Made by a program: the position numbers and the translations under genes | In this document: one piece after another, positions 46,338 to 56,226 of the stretch | Numbering within the stretch: position 1 is the first letter of the stretch | Layout: every line of letters begins with the position of its first letter | Source: Hyphomicrobium sp. NDB2Meth4 | GTDB lineage: Bacteria; Pseudomonadota; Alphaproteobacteria; Rhizobiales; Hyphomicrobiaceae | Direction: 5' to 3' | Assembly (NCBI RefSeq): GCF_900117445.1 | Contig: NZ_FPEJ01000013.1 | Coordinates: 1-64,000, forward strand | Length of the DNA stretch: 64,000 bases | The notes under the pieces: generated by a model | The model's input: the letters and a program-made list of their open reading frames with translations, nothing else | Databases searched by the model: none | Told to the model about the DNA's origin: nothing

Positions 46338-47399
46338 ATGCGGTTATTTGATCGATTGGTTTGCGTAGCGCTGGCTTGCTTGCTGGTGTGCTTTGGCACC
46401 CTTGGAGCATCAGCGGCAAAGTATCGTTCGGCGCAGGATGCGCTCGAGCAGGGCATCGGAGCCTTCAACGGCGGTTATTACGAAATCGCGATCCCGGCGC
46501 TGGATTACGCAGCCGACGCGCATCTCTTCCTAGCGCCGTACTATCTCGCCCGCATCTATTCCGACAACAACGGCGCCCATACCGATCACGCAAAGGCTTA
46601 CGAGCTATATCTCCAAATCGCTGAGGAGCACACCGACGTCGATCCCGACGATGACCAGCGCGCCCCCTACGTCGCCAAGTCGATGACGCGCATTGCCGGT
46701 TATCTGCTGAACGGGTTGCCGGAAGTGAACCTCAAGCCCAATCCGAATATCGCCATGGAGTATCTGCGCGAGGCCGCGCAGTTCTTCCGCGATGAGGATG
46801 CACAATTCGAGCTGGCCAAGCTCTATTTGCGGGGCGACGGCGTCGCCAGCGACGTTCCCTATGCCAAGCATTGGCTGTCGGTGCTGAGCCAGAAAGGCCA
46901 TCCCGGTGCCCAGGCGTTCCTCGCCGATCTGCTGTGGCGCGGCAAATACATGAAGGCAGACCCGGTCCGCGCACTGGCGCTGATCTCGGTCGCCGTCGGA
47001 AGTTCCTTCAGCTACGAGCGCGTCTGGATCGAGGACATCTACCAGAACATTTACTGTGGAGCGGCGCAGGGCGTTCGCAAGCAGGCCACCGGCATCGTCG
47101 CCGACTGGCGCACGCGCTACGGCCGCAAACCCGAGCCGCGCGACGACATCGGTCTTGGCCCGCTGACCGTGCAGGCAACCCGCACGTGCGGCAACGGGGA
47201 GCCGGTCCTTTACGATATGGGCGCCGCGACAGCTGAAGCCGCATCGCCGCCTCCCGCACCCCCCGCATCCCCTGCTATTCCTGCGCAGGCGACGGCGCTT
47301 CCTGATGCGGCCACCTTGATCAAGGGCGCAGCGTCGGAAGTCGGACTTCGCGGAGACGTTGGCCAGAGCGCCAGCAACGTTCCGCCTCCCCCGCACTAG
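46338..47399 (+). CDS. Exported Sel1-repeat protein, ExoR-like
   Basis: 353 residues. A signal peptide (about 1-25, ending GASAAK) is followed by Sel1-like repeats: DALEQGIGAFNGGYYEIAIP, EDAQFELAKLYLRGDGVASD and HPGAQAFLADLLWRGKYMKA. The central layout resembles rhizobial ExoR, the periplasmic inhibitor of the ExoS-ChvI system that controls exopolysaccharide and motility. A Pro/Ala-rich tail (about 300-353) is extra. The ExoS/ChvI genes are not in the window. I chose the ATG at 46338 because it begins the signal peptide. It is a candidate link between envelope sensing and polysaccharide, but ExoR identity needs an alignment. Confidence 0.72.
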   Translation: MRLFDRLVCVALACLLVCFGTLGASAAKYRSAQDALEQGIGAFNGGYYEIAIPALDYAADAHLFLAPYYLARIYSDNNGAHTDHAKAYELYLQIAEEHTDVDPDDDQRAPYVAKSMTRIAGYLLNGLPEVNLKPNPNIAMEYLREAAQFFRDEDAQFELAKLYLRGDGVASDVPYAKHWLSVLSQKGHPGAQAFLADLLWRGKYMKADPVRALALISVAVGSSFSYERVWIEDIYQNIYCGAAQGVRKQATGIVADWRTRYGRKPEPRDDIGLGPLTVQATRTCGNGEPVLYDMGAATAEAASPPPAPPASPAIPAQATALPDAATLIKGAASEVGLRGDVGQSASNVPPPPH

Positions 47400-47686
47400 G
47401 CCAGCGCCAACTCGTGTTGCCACAGTTTCCTGGAAAAGACGCCGAGCGGCGGCAATTTTTCAATTCACAAGTGGCAATGGCGGGCTAGAGTAGGGGCCCG
47501 CCAAGGCGGAGCCTGCGCTGCACTGAGACAATTTTGGGCAGCAAAGGCTGGTGACCATTGCTTGAGCAACATCAGATTCGCTCATATCATCGCTGTTAAG
47601 ACCCATAAGAAACGGGCGATGGGGGTCACGTCCAAGGCGGAGTGAGGCGCACAGCGGGTGCGTTCGCTTAGACCTTGGAGGTGTGC

Positions 47687-48124
47687 ATGACCGGCCTCGT
47701 TGCTCTGCTCTGCCGCTCTCGGCAGGATCTGTCGGCAAGATTTGCCATCCTAGCTCTCTGCCTTGTCGCCACCGCCGCCTTCCTGGCGCCTCGGGCGACT
47801 AACGCCGAGACTGTTCAGCCGCCAGAGCGCGTGCGCGGCTTCTTCTGCAACGCCAAGACCGACTCGATCAATTTCCTGATGTATCAGGCCCAGGGCGAGA
47901 ACGAGGAGATGGCTGCGAACGCCGTGAATAAGGCGATCGCCAAGTTCTCCTGCGCTTATTACCTCCCGGCCGACGCGATCTACACCGGCGAGCACACGGT
48001 CATGCAGGACGGGCTTGTCTTCAAGCTCCACAGCTACATGTTCTTGCCGGAGAAAGTGGAGCGCTGGAGCGGCTCGGTGCTGGGCTCCCTGCAGCCATCG
48101 CCGAGTGCCAAGCACGACGTCTGA
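47687..48124 (+). CDS. Small exported hypothetical protein, 145 aa
   Basis: An N-terminal signal peptide (about 1-37, ending TNAET) leads to a compact domain of about 105 residues with two cysteines (in GFFCNAKTD and KFSCAYYLP) that could pair. The strong GGAGG five bases before the ATG fixes the start. It ends at a clear terminator hairpin. I do not recognise the family; the pattern of a short exported protein with two Cys is common in Hyphomicrobiales. Confidence 0.7.
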   Translation: MTGLVALLCRSRQDLSARFAILALCLVATAAFLAPRATNAETVQPPERVRGFFCNAKTDSINFLMYQAQGENEEMAANAVNKAIAKFSCAYYLPADAIYTGEHTVMQDGLVFKLHSYMFLPEKVERWSGSVLGSLQPSPSAKHDV

Positions 48125-48160
48125 GATCTGAGCCGCCGCTGCAATGCCGAGCAAACGAAA

Positions 48161-48193
48161 GGCCGAGGCGCTAGCGCGCATCGGCCCTTTTTG
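48161..48193 (+). terminator. Rho-independent terminator
   Basis: The stem GGCCGA/TCGGCC extends through an inner GCGC-TA-GCGC, followed by CTTTTTG. AAA on the left side makes it able to act in both directions, fitting its place between two converging genes (47687-48124 and 48209-48631). Confidence 0.75.
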
Positions 48194-48208
48194 ATTTAGC
48201 CGAACTTC

Positions 48209-48631
48209 TCAGTGGCGCGAGAGATTGAGCTGTGCGGACGTACCATCGCCTGACAGGCTCACATTCTGGCTCGTCCCGTTCACCGTCACGCGGATGCTGC
48301 CGCGCACGTTGTACTCGCTGTTGAAGAAGCTGCCCTTATAGTGCGTGCCGCTCACCTTGTAGACCTTCGCTGTCTGCGAGGCCTTTCCGGCCGAGGTCGC
48401 GCACGTTGCGGTGACGGTATAAGCATTGCCGCCGCCGGTGTAATGCGCCCGGCAACGCGCCTTCTCCTTCTTCCCGTTGGAGAATGAAACCCAGCCGCCA
48501 CCGTTCCACGAGCCGGCCAAGCCTGCGGCCGGATCAGCCTCGCTCGAGCCGACGAAAGCCGCGAAAGGAATCGCGGCTGCAGCCAGAACGGCGGACCGGC
48601 GCGCCCAACGGTTGATCATCTCATTCGTCAT
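48209..48631 (-). CDS. Small exported beta-rich hypothetical protein
   Basis: 140 residues from the chosen ATG. Signal peptide (about 1-27, RRSAVLAAAAIPFAAFVGSS), then a Gly/Ser/Thr-rich beta domain beginning GSWNGGGWVSFSNGKKEKAR with two cysteines (in ARCRAHY and TATCATS). I recall similar unnamed proteins in Rhizobiales, with no function known to me. An in-frame ATG at 48649 exists upstream. It converges with the preceding gene at a shared terminator. Confidence 0.68.
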   Translation of the reverse strand: MTNEMINRWARRSAVLAAAAIPFAAFVGSSEADPAAGLAGSWNGGGWVSFSNGKKEKARCRAHYTGGGNAYTVTATCATSAGKASQTAKVYKVSGTHYKGSFFNSEYNVRGSIRVTVNGTSQNVSLSGDGTSAQLNLSRH

Positions 48632-48931
48632 AATCGGATCCCTGCGCAATCAACTGTGTCCAAAGCGGACAAACTAGCTCCCACCCGCGGCGGGAACCGC
48701 TGCATTCCGGGGCGCACTTTGGCCCAGAAACGTAAGAAGTCGCTGAACGCCGCGAGCCCCAATTGCGCCCTCGAGACACCGCTCCGAGCATCCTCGTTAA
48801 CCCGGACGCGGCCCGCTGTTCCTCGCGGAACAGTGCGCGACCCGCAGGTCAGTTAACAAATTGGGCGGGTCGCCAATGTCGGATGCGATCCGCGTCGATT
48901 GGCTAATGATCTCGCTCCAGGGGAGGCGAAA
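48632..48931. other. Divergent gap, likely two promoters
   Basis: About 300 bp between the minus-strand small exported protein and the plus-strand TPR gene. No gene seen; promoters for both directions are expected. Confidence 0.4.
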
Positions 48932-49912
48932 ATGCAGCGCGCTTATTTCGTTTTGGTTGGAGGTTTCCTCTCCGGCATCTTCCTGGCCGCAGCTCTCTTC
49001 GTGACCTCGGCCTCCGCAGGGATGCACCAGGATCTGTCCCGTTGCACAGCAGCCCGGGACGCCGCCGCAGCGGCGGCGTGCACGCGCATCATGAACAGCG
49101 GCCGGCTTCCCGACGCGCAAATGTATATCGGCTATTTCAACCGCGGCACCGCTTGGCGGCGTGCCGGCGAGGCACACAAGGCGGTCGCTGACTTCTCCCA
49201 GGTGCTGAAGCTGAAGCCGGGCTTTGCTCGCGCCATTGCAGCCCGCGCGTCCGCCAAAGCGGACCTGGGTGATGATACTGCCGCAATCGCAGACCTGGAT
49301 GAGGCCGTGAAGCGCGGCGATGGCGACTGGAGGTTTCTCTACCACCGCGCTGTGATCTACCGCAGCATCGGTGACCGCGATGCAGCTCTTCGAGATTTGA
49401 ACGCCGCACTGGCAGCCAAGCCTGATGCGGCTATGGCGACTTTGCTGCGCGCTCTGATCCGTGCAGAGGAGGGCGATCTGGCGCACGCGCGCTCTGAGAT
49501 CAACGCCGTGCTGGCCAAGGGGCGGGACGATGCACTCGCCCACTACGCCCGAGCCGACGTCGCCTTCCGCGAAGGACGCACAGACGCAGCCGAGGCCGAC
49601 GTCGACCGTGCATTGGCGTTGCAGAAGGATTTTGCCGCCGCGCGCACCCTCAAAGGCCGCATCTATGAAAAGCGCGCAGACGTGACGTCAGCGCGCGCAA
49701 GCTACGAGAAGGCACTCGCCGATAGTCGCGACAGCTTCAATGCGCGCATGATGCGCCGCCTCGCCGAGGAGCGTCTTGTCTCTCTAGGTGGAGCGCTGGC
49801 ATCGAACACCAAGAGCAATCTCGCGCAGGCCAAGCTCGATTCAAAGCCGGTCGACTGCAAGGTCTTCCTCCCTGCAACCGGTAGCGTCGTCACCGCCAAA
49901 TGTAGCGAGTAG
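48932..49912 (+). CDS. Exported TPR protein with one C-x11-C module
   Basis: 326 residues. Signal peptide (about 1-30, ending SASAG), then Cys38 and Cys50 spaced C-x11-C, directly followed by TPR repeats (YFNRGTAWRRAGEAHKAVADF and five or so more). This is the one-module version of the large protein at 29313-32414. Its C-terminal 30 residues carry two further cysteines. GGGGAGG lies just before the ATG at 48932, which rules out the longer frame from 48899. Periplasmic binding or scaffold role is inferred from TPR structure only. Confidence 0.82.
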   Translation: MQRAYFVLVGGFLSGIFLAAALFVTSASAGMHQDLSRCTAARDAAAAAACTRIMNSGRLPDAQMYIGYFNRGTAWRRAGEAHKAVADFSQVLKLKPGFARAIAARASAKADLGDDTAAIADLDEAVKRGDGDWRFLYHRAVIYRSIGDRDAALRDLNAALAAKPDAAMATLLRALIRAEEGDLAHARSEINAVLAKGRDDALAHYARADVAFREGRTDAAEADVDRALALQKDFAAARTLKGRIYEKRADVTSARASYEKALADSRDSFNARMMRRLAEERLVSLGGALASNTKSNLAQAKLDSKPVDCKVFLPATGSVVTAKCSE

Positions 49913-49913
49913 C

Positions 49914-50696
49914 TTAGAGATCGAGCTCCACCCACGCCGGTACGTGGTCCGAAGGCTTTTCCCACGCGCGCGTGAACCGGTCGACACCCGCAGAAACGAG
50001 CCGGTCGCTCGCCTGAGGTGACAAGAGCAGGTGGTCGATGCGTATGCCGTCGTCCTTTTGGAACGCGCCAGCCTGATAGTCCCAAAACGTGTAGACGCCG
50101 GGCTCGGGATGGCAGAGGCGGATAGCGTCGGTCAGCCCGTCGTTGAGCATTGTGCGATAAGCAGCGCGCGTCTCCGGCTGGAACAGCGCGTCCCCCGTCC
50201 ACGCCGCCGGCCGCTTGGCATCAATCGGCTCGGGAATGATGTTGTAATCGCCGGCCATCACGAACGGCACTTCTTCGGCAAGCAGCGTCTTGAAGTGCGC
50301 GCGCAAGCGCTGGAGCCAGCCGAGCTTGTAGGGAAATTTTTCCGTCCCGATCGGATTGCCATTGGGCGCGTAGATCGACGCCACCTTCACGATCCCCGAA
50401 GGAACCGAGATCACCGCCTCGATGAAGCGCGATTGATCATCCGCATCATTGCCCGGAAGCCCGGTCTTGGCCTCTTCCAGTGGCAGCTTGGAGAGAATGG
50501 CGACGCCGTTGAACCCCTTCTGGCCGTGCACCGCGCAATGGTAGCCGAGTTCCTCGAACGCCTCTGAAGGGAAGCCCTCTGTGACGCTCTTGATCTCCTG
50601 CAGGCAGATAACGTCTGGCTGCTCCTGCTTCAGGTAAGCAAGGGCCGATTCAAGCCGCGCCTTGACGCCATTGATGTTCCAGGTGGTCACCTTCAT
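49914..50696 (-). CDS. xthA: Exodeoxyribonuclease III
   Basis: 260 residues, AP endonuclease/3'-5' exonuclease of base excision repair. Motifs: TWNINGVKARL (Asn), ICLQEIKS (metal-binding Glu), AGDYNIIPEPIDA (Asp and Asn), FWDYQAGAF, RIDHLLLS and the C-terminal DHVPAWVELDL (catalytic His). Full family length. It converges with the TPR gene, leaving only one base between stops. Confidence 0.96.
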   Translation of the reverse strand: MKVTTWNINGVKARLESALAYLKQEQPDVICLQEIKSVTEGFPSEAFEELGYHCAVHGQKGFNGVAILSKLPLEEAKTGLPGNDADDQSRFIEAVISVPSGIVKVASIYAPNGNPIGTEKFPYKLGWLQRLRAHFKTLLAEEVPFVMAGDYNIIPEPIDAKRPAAWTGDALFQPETRAAYRTMLNDGLTDAIRLCHPEPGVYTFWDYQAGAFQKDDGIRIDHLLLSPQASDRLVSAGVDRFTRAWEKPSDHVPAWVELDL

Positions 50697-50750
50697 GGCG
50701 GCAAGGCGTAGTCGAGAATCGAAGCCGTGACCAGCGCGACCGCCGGCCGC

Positions 50751-51080
50751 TCAGAGAGAGAAGCTCGTGCCGCAACCGCATGAGGCGGTCGCCTGGGGAT
50801 TGTTGATCTTGAACGAAGAGCCGATGAGATCGTCGACGAAGTCGATCTCCGACCCCGCGAGATACCCGAGCGATACCTGGTCGATCACCACCTTGGCGCC
50901 GGAACGCTCGAGCACCAGATCATCCTTTTCCGCCTCGGGCACCAGATCGAATTTGTACTGAAAGCCCGAGCAACCGCCGCCTTCGACGCTCACACGCAAC
51001 GCTTCAGCCGCTGCCTCACCAGCAACGATCTCTGCGATTCGCTTGGCGGCGCGTTCTGTGACGGTGACGGAAGTGCTCAT
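50751..51080 (-). CDS. erpA: Iron-sulfur cluster insertion protein (A-type carrier)
   Basis: 109 residues, IscA/ErpA family. The three cluster-binding cysteines are present: Cys37 in GGGCSGFQY and Cys101/Cys103 in SCGCGTSF. It hands Fe-S clusters to target enzymes. The ATG at 51080 begins the conserved MSTSVTVTERAAKRI; a longer open frame upstream is not used. It is divergent from dgt, and xthA follows on the same strand after 54 bp. Confidence 0.95.
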   Translation of the reverse strand: MSTSVTVTERAAKRIAEIVAGEAAAEALRVSVEGGGCSGFQYKFDLVPEAEKDDLVLERSGAKVVIDQVSLGYLAGSEIDFVDDLIGSSFKINNPQATASCGCGTSFSL

Positions 51081-51209
51081 AGGTGTGACCTCGGATAAGG
51101 TGCATGAAACCGCCGGGGTTGCAGTCGGGCGGATTCTGTCTCTATGCAAGATAGGCGCTGCGGGCGGCCAAATCAAAGCCTGCACACCTGCGGTAAACGG
51201 GCAGCCAAC

Positions 51210-52430
51210 GTGACAAAAACAGCCGTCAAAGGCGGATCCAACGATTACGGCGAGGCTTTGGCCCCAGGGGAACGTGCGCCAGCCAGCTATGCCGCCAGCG
51301 CAGTCCCCAGCCGCGGTCGTCTGACACCCGAGCCCGAATGCACCACCCGCAGCCCCTTTCAGCGCGACCGTGACCGCATTCTGCATTCAACCGCATTCCG
51401 CCGCCTGACGCATAAGACGCAGGTGTTCCTCTACCACGAGGGAGATCACTATCGAACGCGACTGACACACTCGCTGGAGGTGGCACAGATCGCCCGCACC
51501 GTCGCCCGTCAGCTTCGGCTCGATGAAGACCTCGCCGAGGCGATCGCCCTCGCGCACGACCTTGGCCATTCCCCATTCGGCCACGCCGGAGAGCGCGCGC
51601 TCGACAAGGTCATGCACGACTTCGGCGGGTTCGACCACAACGCACAGAGCTTGCGCGTCGTAACTGTGCTGGAGCGCAAGTACGCACAGTTCGATGGCCT
51701 GAATTTCACCTGGGAAACGCTCGAAGGACTCGCCAAGCACAACGGCCCCGTCGCCCCGAACGGTGCTGTCGCCAAGGCGGCCGGTCGCATCGAGCGCTGG
51801 AAACCGCTCGACCTTGCATCGTGGCCGTCGGCAGAAGCGCAGGTCGCCGCCCTCGCCGACGATATCGCCTACGTCACCCACGACATCGACGATGGGCTGC
51901 GCGCCCATCTCATCACTGTCGCTGACCTGGAGCAGCAGCCGTTATCGGGGCCCCTCATGGGCAGCGTCCGCGCGCTTCATGCCGAGGACGAAGCGCGCAG
52001 CATCTACGAGCTGACACGCCGCCTGATCACGATCATGGTCGCCGACCTCGTCACTGAGACGCGGCGCCGCCTCGCGGATCTGACCCCGGCCAGCCCCGAT
52101 GACATTCGCAGCGCCGGCGGTCCCATCGTCGGCTTCTCCGGGCAGCTCGCTGACAGCGTGGTCCAGCTCAAATCCTTCCTGTTCGCGCGCGTCTACCGGC
52201 ACGAGCACGTCATGCACATCATGCGTAACGCCGAGCGCATCGTCGCCGACCTGTTCCAACACTACCTGGCCCATCCTGCCGCGATGGCGCCCGCCTGGCA
52301 CGAGGCTTCGCAAGGCCTCGACGCGCGCCGCCGCGCCCGCCTTGTCGCTGACTTCGTCGCCGGGATGACCGACCGCTATGCCATAGCCGAGCACCACCGG
52401 CTGTTTGACGACACCCCCGATTTGCGTTAG
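51210..52430 (+). CDS. dgt: dNTP triphosphohydrolase (dGTPase-like)
   Basis: About 406 residues. HD-superfamily enzyme that cleaves dNTPs to nucleosides and triphosphate. RDRDRILHSTAFRRLTHKTQ begins the conserved region; metal ligands are in YRTRLTHSLEVAQIAR and LAHDLGHSPFGHAGE, with ADDIAYVTHDIDD further on. This is the short type-2 form used in alphaproteobacteria. The start is uncertain: GTG 51210 (MTKTAVKGG) is likely, and the frame is open to 51144. It precedes argS by 48 bp, a conserved arrangement. Confidence 0.93.
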   Translation: MTKTAVKGGSNDYGEALAPGERAPASYAASAVPSRGRLTPEPECTTRSPFQRDRDRILHSTAFRRLTHKTQVFLYHEGDHYRTRLTHSLEVAQIARTVARQLRLDEDLAEAIALAHDLGHSPFGHAGERALDKVMHDFGGFDHNAQSLRVVTVLERKYAQFDGLNFTWETLEGLAKHNGPVAPNGAVAKAAGRIERWKPLDLASWPSAEAQVAALADDIAYVTHDIDDGLRAHLITVADLEQQPLSGPLMGSVRALHAEDEARSIYELTRRLITIMVADLVTETRRRLADLTPASPDDIRSAGGPIVGFSGQLADSVVQLKSFLFARVYRHEHVMHIMRNAERIVADLFQHYLAHPAAMAPAWHEASQGLDARRRARLVADFVAGMTDRYAIAEHHRLFDDTPDLR

Positions 52431-52478
52431 GCGGGCCGCAACTTTCTCGCCCAATCTCACAGCATTAGGATCGCCCTC

Positions 52479-54293
52479 GTGGACGTGTTCGCCGAGATCG
52501 AAAGCCGCATTTCGGCGGCCCTCGAAGCGCTCAAATCGGAAGGCGATCTGCCGGCCGATCTGCCGACCAGCGGTTTCGACGTCGAGACCCCGCGCGATCC
52601 GACGCACGGCGACCTCGCATCCAACGTCGCCATGGTTCTCGCCAAACCCGCGCGCATGAAGCCGCGCGACATTGCCGAGAAGTTGCAGGCCAGGCTTTCC
52701 GCCGATGCGGACGTGGCGTCCGTCAGTGTCGCTGGCCCGGGCTTTCTCAACATCACTTTGAAGCCGGCATTCTGGCACCGGCTGGTGCAGGCCATCTTGA
52801 AGGAGGGGGGCGGCTACGGTCGCTCGACGCTCGGCCAGGGCAAGACGGTCGACATCGAGTACGTCTCCGCCAATCCGACCGGGCCGATGCACGTCGGCCA
52901 TTGTCGCGGCGCTGTGTTCGGCGATGTTCTCGCCAATCTGCTCGCATTCGCCGGCTTCGACGTCACGCGGGAATACTACGTCAACGATGCCGGCGGACAG
53001 GTTGACGTTCTCGCGCGCTCGGTCTTCCTGCGCTACCGCGAGGCGCTGGGCGAGGACATCGGCGCAATTCCCGAAGGGCTCTATCCTGGCGATTACCTGA
53101 AGCCCGTTGGCGAGGCGCTGGCCAAGGAGCACGGGGCCGCTCTTCTCGAAATGCCCGAGGAACGCTGGCTGCCGACGGTGCGCGCGTTCGCCATCGACGC
53201 CATCATGCCGATGATCCGCGACGATCTCGCCGCCCTCAACATCAAGCACGACGTCTTCTTCTCTGAAGCTTCGCTGACCCGGGGTGGCAGCGACAAGGTG
53301 AAGGCTGCCATCGATGCTCTGCGCGCCAAGGGCCTGATCTACGAGGGCCGGCTCGAGAAGCCCAAGGGCCACGACGACGAAGAGTGGGAGGACCGCGAGC
53401 AAACGCTGTTCAAATCCACCGAGTTCGGTGACGAAGCCGACCGGGCCCTGATGAAGTCGGACGGCAGCTACACCTACTTCGCCGGCGACGTCGCCTATCA
53501 CTATGACAAACTGCAGCGCGGCTATCGCCACCTGGTCAATGTCTTCGGCGCCGACCACATCGGCTACATCCCGCGCATGCTGGCGGTGGTAGCTGCCTTC
53601 ACCGGCGGCACTGTCGAGCGCGATGCCAAGGGCAAGTTGAAATCCTGGGCGACGAGCGGCGGCTCGGCCGATCTCGCGATCAAGGTCGTCAACCTCGTCA
53701 AGCTGTTCAAGAACGGCGAGCCCTACAAGATGTCGAAGCGCGCCGGCACGTTCGTGACGCTGCGCGATGTCGTCGACGAGGTCGGCCGTGACCCCGTCCG
53801 TTTCATGATGCTCTACCGCAAGGAGCTCGAGCCGCTCGACTTCGACTTCGCCAAAGTGACGGAGCAGTCGAAGGACAACCCGGTCTTCTATGTGCAGTAT
53901 GCGCACGCGCGCGCCGCGTCGGTCTTCCGCAACGCCCAGGAGGTGTTCCCCGAGCTGTCGCCCGACAGTCCCGCGGTGCTCGGCGCCGACTTGTCACGAC
54001 TAGACGATGCCGGCGAGATCGACCTCATCAAGAAGATCGCTTTCTTCCCTCGGCTCATCGAAGGCGCGGCGAAGGCGGAAGAGCCGCACAGGCTCGCATT
54101 CTACCTCTATGAGTTGTCTTCCGCGCTGCATGGCCAGTGGAGCCGAGGCAATGATTCGCCACATTTGCGATTTATTCAGGCGGATGACGGGGTTATGACC
54201 GCCGCACGGCTGGCGCTGATCGCTGCCGTTCAACAGGTGATATCCTCGGGTCTTTCAGTCCTCGGCGTCGAGGCACCGGAGTCAATGCGCTAG
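52479..54293 (+). CDS. argS: Arginyl-tRNA synthetase
   Basis: 604 residues, class I synthetase for tRNA-Arg, starting with GTG. The N-terminal additional domain (about 1-110) is followed by [18 protein letters not shown] (HIGH region), a [12 protein letters not shown] motif (about 417) and the C-terminal anticodon-binding DALR domain (about 480-604, ending in ESMR). Fully typical and complete. A long open frame on the opposite strand here is only a codon-bias shadow. Confidence 0.97.
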   Translation: MDVFAEIESRISAALEALKSEGDLPADLPTSGFDVETPRDPTHGDLASNVAMVLAKPARMKPRDIAEKLQARLSADADVASVSVAGPGFLNITLKPAFWHRLVQAILKEGGGYGRSTLGQGKTVDIEYVSANPTGPMHVGHCRGAVFGDVLANLLAFAGFDVTREYYVNDAGGQVDVLARSVFLRYREALGEDIGAIPEGLYPGDYLKPVGEALAKEHGAALLEMPEERWLPTVRAFAIDAIMPMIRDDLAALNIKHDVFFSEASLTRGGSDKVKAAIDALRAKGLIYEGRLEKPKGHDDEEWEDREQTLFKSTEFGDEADRALMKSDGSYTYFAGDVAYHYDKLQRGYRHLVNVFGADHIGYIPRMLAVVAAFTGGTVERDAKGKLKSWATSGGSADLAIKVVNLVKLFKNGEPYKMSKRAGTFVTLRDVVDEVGRDPVRFMMLYRKELEPLDFDFAKVTEQSKDNPVFYVQYAHARAASVFRNAQEVFPELSPDSPAVLGADLSRLDDAGEIDLIKKIAFFPRLIEGAAKAEEPHRLAFYLYELSSALHGQWSRGNDSPHLRFIQADDGVMTAARLALIAAVQQVISSGLSVLGVEAPESMR

Positions 54294-54343
54294 ACTCCGA
54301 TTCGACGCTTAACGACTGAAACAGCGCTTCGAGGGGTTCACAG

Positions 54344-56146
54344 ATGTCTCGCTCTCAAGGTGCCGCAAATAGCGGGTGGCCACCACAGCGCTACCCGGCG
54401 GCTGAGCCCGATCCCCGCACGGGTGGACACCCGGCGCAGCGCCCGCAGGCCGCCCAGCAGGCGCCGCAGTACGCGGCGCCGCAGCAGCCGTCGGCACCAT
54501 CGTATCCGCCGCAGCAAGGCTATCCGCAGCAGGCATACGCTGACCCGCAGGGTCGCCAGCAGCCCGCATACGCGCCTCAGCCGCAAGCATCGCATCAGCA
54601 GCAGGTGCGTCAGCCGCAGGCCCATCCGCAGCAGCAGCAGCCGGCCTACCACTACCCTGCCCAGCAGGCGGCCCCGCAGCCGCAGTACGCGCCGCAGCAG
54701 CATGTGCCCCAGTCCGCGGTGCCGCGCACCGCTCCGCCGACGCAGCCCAGCCGCCAAGCGCTGAGCAGCCTCGACAGCGCGCGCAATGCCCAGCCGACGC
54801 ACGAGATCGAAGGGTTCCCGCGCACGCAGCCGCCGCAGTACGCCCGTGCGCAGCAGCAGCAGCCGGCGCCCGCTCCGGTACAGCGCGCCCAGTATGCGGC
54901 GCCTCAGGCGGCACCCCAGTACGCCGCTCCCCGCGCGCCCGCTCAAGCACCGGTGCAAGGCTACGACGCTTGGCCCGCGCAGCACGCCGAGCATGATCCC
55001 TATGCCCAGCCGGCAGCGGACTATTTTCAGGCCGACGCAGGCTACGCTGCCAACAGCAACCAGTCACCGTTCGACACGCTGCAGCAGGCCGACTGGTCAA
55101 TGCCAGGCGCGGGCTACGATGATCCGCTCAGCGACCCGCAGGGCTATGGCCACGCGCAACTGGGTTACGATCAGTCTCACGGCAACGCGCTTGAGCCGAC
55201 ATACAACCAAAACGACGCGGGATACGAGGTCGAAGAGCCTCGCCGAGCCAGCTGGACAATGCGCATTGCTGGCGCAGTGGTCGTCGCTATCGGCCTCGGC
55301 TACGGATTGGCCCAGGCCTATAAATCGCTCGTCGGGCCGGCCCCAGATGGAGCACCACCGGTCATTGCCAGCGACGCTTCTCCCGCCAAGGAGAAGCCGC
55401 TCGACCCGGGCGGCCGCCAGTTCTCGCACACCGACAGCAAGGTCCTGGGGCGTCTCGGCGAAGAGGAGAGCCACGCCGGCGGTCTTGCTCTCTCTGAGAC
55501 CGAGGACAGCAGCGCCAATGGCGCTCGCCAGGTAAAAACGCTGGTCGTCGGTCGCGATGGTTCGATCGCGCCGCCGTCCGCCCCTGCTGAACCGGACACC
55601 CCCGTTTCCGTGCCGGGCCTCACCGTCGTCGACGCCTTCGGCACTGACTCCCGTCCGGCCCCGCAGCGGGTCGCGGCGACCGAGCCTGTTCGCCAGCCCG
55701 ATCCAGAGCCCGCCGCCGCCCCTCCACCGCCGCGCTCGGGCGTCAATGTGAAGACCACGCGGGTCATCCCTTCCTCGACCGCCAGCCTGCGCGACGATGA
55801 GGCCCCAGCCGCCGCGCCGCCCAAGAAACAGAAGGTTGCCGCGACGGATGCATCGTCGAGCAGCAGCGCAGCCACTGGTGCCAATGGCTACGTCGTGGTG
55901 CTTGCCTCGGTGCCGGCTTCCAGCACCAGCCGGCTTGATGCACTTCGCAAGTTCGCTGACATGCAGCAGCAGTACGGGCCCGTTCTCGGCAACAAGACCC
56001 CGGACGTCCGTGAGACGACCTTGGCTGGAAAGGGGCCGTATCACAGGCTCCTCGTCGGACCACCAGGCTCCCGGACCCAGGCAAACGAGCTGTGCACGCA
56101 GCTCAAGGCCTATGGTTACAAGGACTGCTGGGTTACCGCTTACTAA
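54344..56146 (+). CDS. SPOR-domain envelope protein with Q/P-rich tail
   Basis: 600 residues. Residues 1-290 are a low-complexity cytoplasmic region dominated by Pro, Gln, Ala and Tyr. One membrane helix follows (about 304-325, MRIAGAVVVAIGLGYGLAQ), then a periplasmic Pro/Ala linker and a C-terminal SPOR domain (about 515-600, GYVVVLASVPASSTSR to YKDCWVTAY). SPOR domains bind glycan strands lacking stem peptides at division sites. The position between argS and nagZ is conserved in this order. The very long disordered cytoplasmic tail could interact with division or polarity proteins (inference). Confidence 0.88.
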   Translation: MSRSQGAANSGWPPQRYPAAEPDPRTGGHPAQRPQAAQQAPQYAAPQQPSAPSYPPQQGYPQQAYADPQGRQQPAYAPQPQASHQQQVRQPQAHPQQQQPAYHYPAQQAAPQPQYAPQQHVPQSAVPRTAPPTQPSRQALSSLDSARNAQPTHEIEGFPRTQPPQYARAQQQQPAPAPVQRAQYAAPQAAPQYAAPRAPAQAPVQGYDAWPAQHAEHDPYAQPAADYFQADAGYAANSNQSPFDTLQQADWSMPGAGYDDPLSDPQGYGHAQLGYDQSHGNALEPTYNQNDAGYEVEEPRRASWTMRIAGAVVVAIGLGYGLAQAYKSLVGPAPDGAPPVIASDASPAKEKPLDPGGRQFSHTDSKVLGRLGEEESHAGGLALSETEDSSANGARQVKTLVVGRDGSIAPPSAPAEPDTPVSVPGLTVVDAFGTDSRPAPQRVAATEPVRQPDPEPAAAPPPPRSGVNVKTTRVIPSSTASLRDDEAPAAAPPKKQKVAATDASSSSSAATGANGYVVVLASVPASSTSRLDALRKFADMQQQYGPVLGNKTPDVRETTLAGKGPYHRLLVGPPGSRTQANELCTQLKAYGYKDCWVTAY

Positions 56147-56226
56147 GGACCATGGCGCTGGCGCGCTCGACGGGTGCGCCACGCGATGCTAGGTCCCGCG
56201 CATCTGAAGCAGCCATTGGATAGGTG

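Noticed and set aside
51942-53906. 654-codon open frame on the minus strand
   Set aside because: It lies antisense to dgt and argS, both unmistakable, and reflects their codon bias. It has no ribosome-binding site or family features.
54400-54900. CRISPR-like or satellite repeat
   Set aside because: The repetitive look comes from CAG/CCG codons in the Q/P-rich part of the SPOR protein; there are no regular repeat-spacer units.
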